Source: Undaria pinnatifida
Taxonomy: Eukaryota; Sar; Phaeophyceae; Laminariales; Alariaceae
NCBI GenBank assembly: GCA_012845835.1
Contig: JABAKD010000027.1
Span: 6,625,465 to 6,689,464 of the forward strand
Direction of reading: 5' to 3'
DNA length: 64,000 bases
Shown here: in pieces, positions 57,201 through 64,000 of the stretch
Layout of the letters: each line of letters begins with the position of its first letter
How positions within the stretch are numbered: position 1 is the stretch's first letter
Program-made: the position numbers and the translations under genes
The notes under the pieces: model-generated
Database searches by the model: none
Seen by the model: only the letters and a program-made list of their open reading frames with translations
What the model was told of the DNA's origin: nothing

Positions 57201-57480
57201 GCCATGCCTGCCATTCCCGAAATTTCTGCGGATCTTGCCAATCTCGTGGCAGACACGCCAACAGCAGCTAACAGCAGAATCCATTCCCTCCCCGGCTCCA
57301 CTGCCACTACCCCAGGGCCATCGACCCCTGCATCGTTTCGCGCCATGCCTGCCATTCCCGAAATTTCTGCGGATCTTGCCAATCTCGTGGCAGACACGCC
57401 AACAGCAGCTAACAGCAGAATCCATTCCCTCCCCGGCTCCACTGCCACTACCCCAGGGCCATCGACCCCTGCATCGTTTC
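57201..57480 (+). repeat. 141-bp tandem duplication in the Gag-like region
   Basis: Two near-identical units of 141 bp (47 codons), encoding MPAIPEISADLANLVADT twice. In-frame length preserves the reading frame. Confidence 0.95.
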
Positions 57481-58004
57481 CGTCTTCGACCCAACAATCC
57501 CTTCGGCGAACGTAAACCGGCGTCCGCCGACCCCGCGGAATAACAGCACAAAATCCGACCTCCAGCCATTCTGGACACACAGCTGACCGCCCCGTACTGA
57601 CCATACCACTCTCCCTGGGCCCAAGGGACAGTTTACCCACGGACTCTTCCGCGGAAGACTCGACCATATCAACAAGACCACGCGCCAGGAGCCTCCTGCA
57701 CCGCCACCTACCCCCCGGTCACGGACTACTGCAGGTACGGCGTCTTCTTCCGAGTATGTCCCTCCTTTCTCGCATACAGAAAACTCAATCTAGCAGGGAC
57801 CTCCAGGGTTTACCGTCACGACCACCATACCGCCACAAAACAACCCCTGGGGACCTCGACAACATCGACCACTCCCCCGACCCTCTCGGGAACCGAGGTT
57901 GCTCAGATCGCGATCTCCCCGACCATGTCACACCGCACTCCACAGGGCCACACCATCCCCCTCTGCTCCCCCCAACTACCATTGACTCTGGACACCTCCC
58001 AAAT

Positions 58005-58440
58005 ACTTTTCTTTTGGAGCTGCACCTCGATATTTTCCCAATGATACACCTCGGCCTTCACAGTCGACAACGAGCACAACAACTGCGCCGAACAATATAT
58101 GATGTTGGAGAAGGCCAAGCTATTCGGCGATACAGGCACCCGCAGGGATATTATAGCCTCCTCGGAACCTGCGCAGCACAAACGTCTCGGACGCTCCGTA
58201 CCTAACCTCAACCAAGGGCTCTGGGAGCGTCATCGCTATGAAATCGTTTACAAGGGCAACCTCGCCAAGTTTTCGACCCCCGCCTTCCGCCAGCAGCTAC
58301 TGGAAACCGGCGACAAGTTCCTCGCCGAAGCCAGCCGACATCTTGCTGGGGTATCGGCTTCAGGGCTGCCGACTGGCAAGCCCTCCGACCTCAGCAGTGG
58401 CGGCGACTAAACCTTTTGGGCGACATCTTCATGAAGATCC
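58005..58440 (+). pseudogene. NADAR (YbiA-like, DUF1768) domain within the retroelement
   Basis: Pieces in two frames match the NADAR family in order: FWSCTSIFSQ, a stop where Trp is expected, YTSAFTVDN, NNCAEQYMMLEKAKLFGDTG (family hallmark N-C-A-E-Q-Y-M-M..KA..FGD), KRLGRSVPNL, WERHRYEIVYKGNLAKFS, LLETGDKFLAEAS, then after a frameshift near 58,340 CWGIGFRAADW and LNLLGDIFMKI. Known members hydrolyse N-glycosidic bonds in riboflavin intermediates or remove ADP-ribose from guanine. The sequence runs in frame into the protease region, so the domain belonged to the polyprotein. This copy is inactive (stop plus frameshift). Confidence 0.85.
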
Positions 58441-59759
58441 CCCCCCAGCTTGACCACCCCCCCCCTCCATCCCGCCCCACTCGCGTCTCGCCCTCGGACA
58501 ATGTTACCCACGAGATCAGCGCGACCATGGCATCCCCTACAAGAACCTCTGTACTGGACCAACTCCTGCCACCCTTCCTTCCAGAAACAACTCCGGCATG
58601 TACTTTGGTCTCTATAATTACACCCGGACTTGACCCCTCTGACGCCCCACCGCCCCCTATCGCCGAACAAGGACCTAGCCTCTCGAACGGCATTGCCACC
58701 ATCGATGACGCCTCCTTCACCACCAGGATCAAAGTACACAGCGGACCCTCCGCCTCCAGCCGCTACGGCCTAGTAACCCTCCTGGACACCGGCTCTTCAC
58801 AGACTTTTGTCTCCGCCGCAGCCTGGGCTCGCATGAAATACAACAACCGGATCGGACGTCTGTGAACGACGCGCGCCCCCTCGTTCTTGGGGAGGCTTCG
58901 ACAAATCGGCCCCCCTCCTGACCTCGACCTCCGCCCGCCTCAGCGTCCAGTTTCTGCATGGCAACACCCCTTCAGCCGAGCCTTCTGTTTGAGCGTGCAT
59001 TGTCCCAGCGGGCACCATGCAACATCCTGTCATACTGGAACGCGACAGCTGGATGCGTTTTGCACAGCGCACATACACCATCCTGCCCCGTCAGCCCTCC
59101 CAACCGATCTTCGGCGAACTATCCCTCTCGGTTCCTCGCACCGAGGGCCTCTCTCTCCACCTTCCTCAGCGACAACCGACCGACCACCGACACCTTCCAC
59201 CTCGAGTTTGCTGGCGTGCACGCAGTCTCACTTTCGTCCACGCCGACCATCGTCCCAGTCAACTTGGTCCGCTCCTCGGGTGTTCCAGCCCTCACCGGCC
59301 ACTGCCTGGTCGACATGCTCCCCCGCGACGGCATTTCGTCTGAAACCCAAACCTTCGTCGCCAATAGGTACCAAACAATCCCGCTCTTGCCACTGACCCT
59401 GAACCAGGCGACCTTCTTGGGACCCCTTCTTCTACCCTCGTAAAAATTCCGACATGGGCCCCACAGGACATTGCCACGGAACCACTACCGGCCTCATCCA
59501 AGCCTGTGGTTTCACCGCAATCGAGCCGGTCACCCCGGGCATTGGCTTGGGTGGGCTCATCCCACCTGCCTCCGCAATTTCGACGCTATCCCTCCGTTCC
59601 TCTGCACCAACAACGATTTCGGCAACTAGAGGCGCCACGCGTACGGACGCCTCGGGTTCAGCCCAGGTTTCTCGGCCATTCGTGGCCGCCATCGGCCTCC
59701 GCTTTTCCCAAGCCCCCGCCGCCGGATCGCCTCACAGCCTTCCCCTCGGCCCCCACTTT

Positions 59760-60235
59760 GCTCACGGCCTTACCAGTGATTCGCCTTGCCACGTTTTCGT
59801 TGGTCCACGCTACGATGAAGACCTCGCCGCGGCACTGCCTCACGGCGATCCCGCCGGCCACCACTTTGTCCAGGAACAAGATCCCGCCGCGACACCGCCT
59901 TACAGCGCTCCCGTCGGCCTCTGCTTTGCCCAAGGTCAAGATCCCGCCGCGGCATCGCCTCACGGCGACCCCGCCGGCCACCACTTTGCCCAGGAACAAG
60001 ACCCCGCCGCGGCACCGCCTCACGGCGCTCCCGTCGGCCACCGCTTTGCCCAAGACCAAGACCCCGCCGCGGCATCGCCTCACGGTTACCACACCGGCCA
60101 CCGTTTGTCCAAGAGCAAGAACTCGTCGCGACACCACCTCACGGCGCTCTCGTCGGCCATCGCTTCGTCCAAAACCAAGACCCCGCCGCGGCATCGCTAC
60201 ACCGCGTTCCCGCCGGCACATGCTTTGTTCAAGAC
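59760..60235 (+). repeat. 60-bp coding minisatellite
   Basis: About seven copies of a 60-bp unit containing CCCGCCG(C)GGCACCGCCTCA, CGGC(G)CTCCCGTCGGCCACC and TTTGCCCAAG(A/G)(C/A)CAAGA, encoding GHHFAQEQDPAAA-like repeats in a frame open for about 430 codons. It lies where RT would be expected in a Ty3/gypsy polyprotein. Confidence 0.9.
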
Positions 60236-61084
60236 CTCGCCGCCAACTCGCCTTGCAGTGTTTCTGTCCGCCACATCTCTACTTTCGACCACATCGCCGA
60301 ATCGCCTTCCAGATATGAAAAAGCCGCCGTGGTCACTGGCGCTCCTCCCGGTTGGCTTACAGGCCACCCGTCGTCTCCCCATTGTCCACCTCGGGCGTCT
60401 CGATTTCGACCTCTTCTTGTGCCTCATCAGGCCTGAAATATTCTCGGACCCGGAACCGTTCCGCCGCTGCAGCTGGAACTCCCCGTACTCCTGCGGACTA
60501 CGGATTTGGTCGTTGGCCCCCGACTACGGTCGTTTTAAGACCCCCATCTCCCGAGCGCCGCCCACCTACTCTTGGGTCCAGGCCGGCCGCCCAACGACCT
60601 GCTACCACAAAACGTCGCGCTGCACACAGCACCTCGTCGCCTTCAACCGAGACCCCACCAAGTACCCCCCGACCGGACCCCCCTCATCATCGCAGACCAT
60701 CGATCCAAGCCTTCCTCCCCCGCCGCCCCACCCTGCTCTGCGAGCATGCTAGAACCCATTGTTCGAGCCCATTGATGACCTCCATCCCCGTTTTTGCGTC
60801 GAACACTACACTTACACCGACTGGGCGCGCGGGCAACGCGCCGAACCCCTCTGCTCCGCCACCCTCCGGTTCCTCTCCCTGGGTTCACCTTCGCCGCCAC
60901 CGGACGACCCCTTGAAGTACATCCCCTCAACCCGTCGGCCATCTCTTGCGGAGGTCCTAACCCTCGCCATAATAGACCAGCTACACACCACCGACGACAA
61001 CACCGTTCTTCTCGTACACAGACCACACACGGACCCAATTTGCCATGACCGCGATCCACCACCCCCGCCCCTTGACCCACCCCC

Positions 61085-61760
61085 CCGCGTCTACGTTCCG
61101 ATGTTGATGCGCCCATGGATCCTACGCACATGCCACTCCACCATCTCTTGCCACGTGGGTGTTTTCTCGGACACTTAGTATGCTCAGGTGTTTCTACTGG
61201 TGGTACGGCAGGGACATTTCCACCCGTTGGTAGCTCCGCCACTCCCTCAAGTGCCAGGCGCGCGAAACTTCGCGCCACACGATTCGCTGGTCTACCCTTT
61301 CCTTGCCGTTACCTAACGGCCCCGGCATCCTCGTCAGCGTGGCCAACTCCGCCCCCCTACCCTTAATGCTTCGGGGCATCGCCTGCATCTTCCTTCTTAC
61401 GGACTGTTTCAGCCCCCGGGCCGACATGTACGCCACTACGGCGGCTCAGTTCACCACCTCCGGCACGGCCGACATCCTTGTCGACCGATATATCCCTGTC
61501 TGGGGATACCCCGTAACCCTACTCTCCGGAAAACAAACTCCGGTTTTGCGCCAAACTTCCCCTCGCCCTCTACGACCGCCTTGGCATCAATAAGATCACC
61601 ATCAGCCCCTACCACCTGTGCACCAACGGCGGTGTCGAGAGCGTCAACCACACCATAGCCCTCATGCTCGCCATGGTCGGCGACGAACAACAAACGAACT
61701 GGGATTTTTAACTCCCACACGCCGAAAACGCGTACAACAGCTCCGTCAGTGCAGCCACCG
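61085..61760 (+). pseudogene. Integrase remnant
   Basis: Finger start VYVPMLMRPW with CHSTISCHVG, then core pieces LLTDCFSPRADMYATTAAQF and VWGYPVTLLSG, where the second catalytic Asp (expected LLSD) is missing, and in another frame ISPYHLCTNGGVESVNHTI retaining the Glu. Interrupted by frameshifts and a stop. Aligns block for block with the intact integrase at 26.1-26.8 kb. Confidence 0.8.
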
Positions 61761-62290
61761 TACTTCTCATCCCTCCATGGGAGCAAGAACAAGACCCACA
61801 ACACCACCGTCTTCACATCCTCCGCTGTTGGTCTGGCACCCTTTCACAACACCGCCAGTCCAACCGCATATACCGACAGATGCGCATCGGGGCTGCTCAC
61901 CGCGAACTAGCCGCGGACCCGGGGCGAACTATTTCTCACTTCCGGGTACAGCCTCGCCCCACGCACCCTCTGGCTTCAACGCTGCAGCTCCACGACCCTC
62001 CCCGCGGAGGCACACCTCTGGTACAAAGCCCGCGACGGTCTCTGGTGGTTGGGAAAAGTAGCCCATCACACTTCGACCGACAATTATTCCGCCAACTCCT
62101 ATATCATCCGCTTCCTCGATGACCCGGGACCGATCAAGATCGATCTCCTGCCATAATCTTACACCACTTCACGGAGCTCCGTCCACGAGTCCTGGCGCTT
62201 TCGGCGTCATCAGGCCGGGGGGCTGGCACGCGGTGTCCTACACAATACTGACGGGCCCCGCGGAGCCCCCTCTATTCCCTCTTAGTATGT

Positions 62291-62520
62291 CGGTACACTA
62301 GCGTCAACCATAGCTCAGTGTTTCATGTTTTGTTTTGTGTGTTTGTCTTCCTAATGAGTTAAGACGCCTTCTGGGTGTAAAATAACTTCGTTGTTTCATT
62401 TAGGGAGCCCTCGGGGTTGCTGCAACTTTGTCGTTTCCCTTGTTCGGTACGGCCTTCCACTGTGCTTGTTTTTTTTTGCTTACGTACTCTGTCGCTTCGG
62501 GTACCCCCTTTCTGCTGTCC
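62291..62520. other. Unassigned, possible 3' end of the retroelement
   Basis: T-rich sequence after the polyprotein remnant; no LTR partner found upstream of 57 kb. Confidence 0.3.
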
Positions 62521-62524
62521 CTTT

Positions 62525-63150
62525 AACCCACGCACATGCGTCCCAAGCTCAGAGATTCAGTCGATGGCTGGTATCCTGTAGTGCACGTGTTTGTTTCAGT
62601 TCGGGTGTTACCTTTTCTGGTGCCTCTTTACCCACGCCCATGCGTCCCAAGCACAAAGATTCATCCGATGGCTGGTATCCCGCAGTGCACGTGCCTTGCT
62701 TTTAGTTCGGATGTTACATTTTCTGGCGCTCCGTTACCCACGCCCATGCGTCTCAAGCATAAAGATTCAGTCGATAGCTGGTATCCTGCAGTGCACGTGT
62801 CTTGCTTTCAGTTCGGATGCTACCTTTTCTGGCGCTCCGTTTCCCACGCCCATGCGTCTCAAGCACAAAGATTCAGTCGATAGCTGGTATCCTGCATTGC
62901 ACGTGTCTGTTTTCAGCTTGGTTGTTACCTTTTCTAGTGCTCCTTTACCCGCACCCATGCGTCCCAAGCACATAGATTCAGCCACTGCCTGGTATCCTGC
63001 AGTGCGCATGTCTGTTTCTGCTCGGATGTTACCTTTGTGGTCCTCCATTACCCACGCTCATTGCCTCCCAAGCACAGAGATTCAGTCGCTGGCTCGTACC
63101 CTGCAGTGCGCGTTTTTCTCTTCCCCAGTTCGGGTGCTACCTTTTCTGGA
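62525..63150 (+). repeat. Tandem array, about 110-bp unit, six copies
   Basis: Diverged copies of CCCA(C)GC(C)CATGCGTC(C/T)CAAGC, ACA(A)AGATTCAGTCGATG, GCTGGTATCCTGCAGTGCAC and TTCGG(A/G)TG(T/C)TACCTTTTCTGG. Not CRISPR-like: there are no unique spacers. Confidence 0.9.
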
Positions 63151-63159
63151 GGTCGACCC

Positions 63160-64000
63160 ATGGGACGTGCAATGATATATGCCATGGGTCATCCCGTGGA
63201 ACGACCTATGGGATGTTGGATCGTCTCATAGGTCATTTCACGACACCTCTCATATGTCAATCCATGGGATGACGTACAGGATACGCAGTGGAACAGTCCA
63301 TTCGATATGCCATTGGATGTCCCGTACATTATCTTGTGGGTTTTATCCCCTAGCTTGTCCCATGGTTTATCCCATACGTCGACCCATAGGGTATCACTTT
63401 GATCGACTGATGGGTCAATCCATGAACGTGTCATGGGACGTTTCATAAAACGGCCTAAAGGATGACAATCGAACCATAGTTTTTCCTGTGGGGCGTTCGA
63501 TGGGATGCCCCATGGCATGATATTCGTTTTATAGCCAGTGTTAATGGATGTTGCCATGGGACGAACACGTCTTCAACATCTCACCCGAAAGATGAATTCG
63601 CAGGCATTCGTTCGCGCAACCCGACAAAGCGTCTATGCCCTAGTCCTAAAACAATTATACTCGTAAAATGATTAGGCTAACCGGTAGTTCCTCACTTGAG
63701 GAGCTCAACCGGCAAGGTATACCTTTTTTTGGCTCAAAAAGCGTGACCCCTACCGCGGGATGACTCGGAAAGTGTTACGGGTGGTCTCGGGCTGTTTGTA
63801 TTTCCTATGGCTCAGCCTATGGGACAAGCCATGGTCTACCCCATGGCATGTCAACCATCCCATGGACAGTGCCTCAGGTTATTCTATAGGCACCTATACG
63901 CCCAGCGGTTGGTGCCGTAAGAGGTTCCATGGGGTGTGTGAGGTTCCATGGGCGGTGTAATCGGCTCATGATATGTGTGATAATTCCATGGTTGGTGCCA
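63160..64000. repeat. Degenerate CATGGG-type array at the window end
   Basis: Short imperfect units such as CCCATGGGAC, GGATGTCCCATGG and CCTATGGG in both senses, similar in character to 300-1292. A non-repetitive patch at about 63,560-63,760 contains no recognisable gene. Confidence 0.65.

Larger units (their letters stand above)
57130..62290 (+). pseudogene. Decayed Ty3/gypsy element with NADAR domain
   Basis: A GC-rich, frame-broken polyprotein. In order: Gag-like Pro/Thr-rich region (57,130-57,990) with a 141-bp tandem duplication; NADAR domain (58,005-58,440); retropepsin with LVTLLDTGSSQTF (near 58,775) and VILERDSWMRF (near 59,035); a minisatellite region (59,760-60,235); about 800 bp without a recognised domain; integrase finger (VYVPMLMRPW near 61,100); integrase core (61,305-61,760); and a C-terminal remnant to about 62,240. 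No RT or RNase H motif was found between protease and integrase. Frameshifts and stops occur throughout. A TGGCGCCGTCGGC at 56,931 could be a PBS. LTRs were not identified. Confidence 0.75.

Noticed and set aside
59658-60221. Arg-rich 187-codon minus-strand frame
   Set aside because: Shadow of the 60-bp minisatellite, whose length is a multiple of three.
62525-63150. CRISPR-like array
   Set aside because: The units are about 110 bp, diverged and contiguous with no unique spacers, in a eukaryotic context.

Overview
The window is nuclear DNA of an intron-rich eukaryote. Nearly all recognisable host coding sequence is broken into short exons with GT..AG borders, introns run to several hundred bases, and most of the sequence is transposable elements, their relics and degenerate tandem arrays. 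Bacterial-style operons, ribosome binding sites and organelle genes are absent. An alga-like lineage such as a brown alga is a guess from the intron size, the repeat load and the element types; the taxon cannot be fixed from sequence alone.

Layout. 1-3650: a degenerate tandem array interrupted by a complete hAT element (1301-3573; 18-bp TIR, 8-bp target duplication, decayed transposase). 3650-7150: mostly non-coding with two short degenerate arrays and a TTG microsatellite. 7152-10356: a plus-strand membrane-protein gene, four phase-compatible exons, with an old interspersed repeat in one intron. 11.4-13.8 kb: a 42-bp tandem repeat, an interspersed repeat (family R1), a LINE relic, an 82-bp piggyBac-like MITE and a short ORF with a signal-peptide-like start. 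15.2-21.0 kb: three minus-strand genes or gene parts, one resembling a degenerate N4/N6-type methyltransferase fold. 22,989-32,210: a 5'-truncated chromodomain Ty3/gypsy element with an intact pol frame, followed by a 4.2-kb near-perfect palindrome containing two head-to-head LTRs and centred on a copied tRNA anticodon loop. 32.2-34.4 kb: host repeat and LINE relic. 34.6-40.1 kb: a minus-strand gene with a ParB-like domain and Cys-rich zinc-binding-like exons. 40.7-48.2 kb: R1, poly-C, AT-rich arrays, a tandem duplication and a 709-bp TRIM-like element. 49,162-54,070: an LTR element with no coding capacity. 54,500-55,557: a second, unrelated hAT-type non-autonomous element. 55.7-56.7 kb: exons of an unrecognised gene. 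57.1-62.3 kb: a decayed Ty3/gypsy polyprotein carrying a NADAR (YbiA-like) domain between Gag and protease. 62.5-64.0 kb: tandem arrays.

The most striking signals are these. (1) The retroelement palindrome looks like self-primed cDNA that read through its tRNA primer to the anticodon loop, snapped back, and was captured without integrase hallmarks. (2) The NADAR domain is embedded in a retrotransposon polyprotein. (3) The 9-mer TACCWGGTA is enriched, and in several repeat pairs it is present in one copy and absent from the other, as expected of micro-insertions or excision footprints at TA. (4) ParB-like and methyltransferase-like genes lie on the same strand on either side of the retroelement. 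All coordinates and comparisons were made by eye; exon models rest on splice-site quality and reading-phase agreement, not on transcripts.
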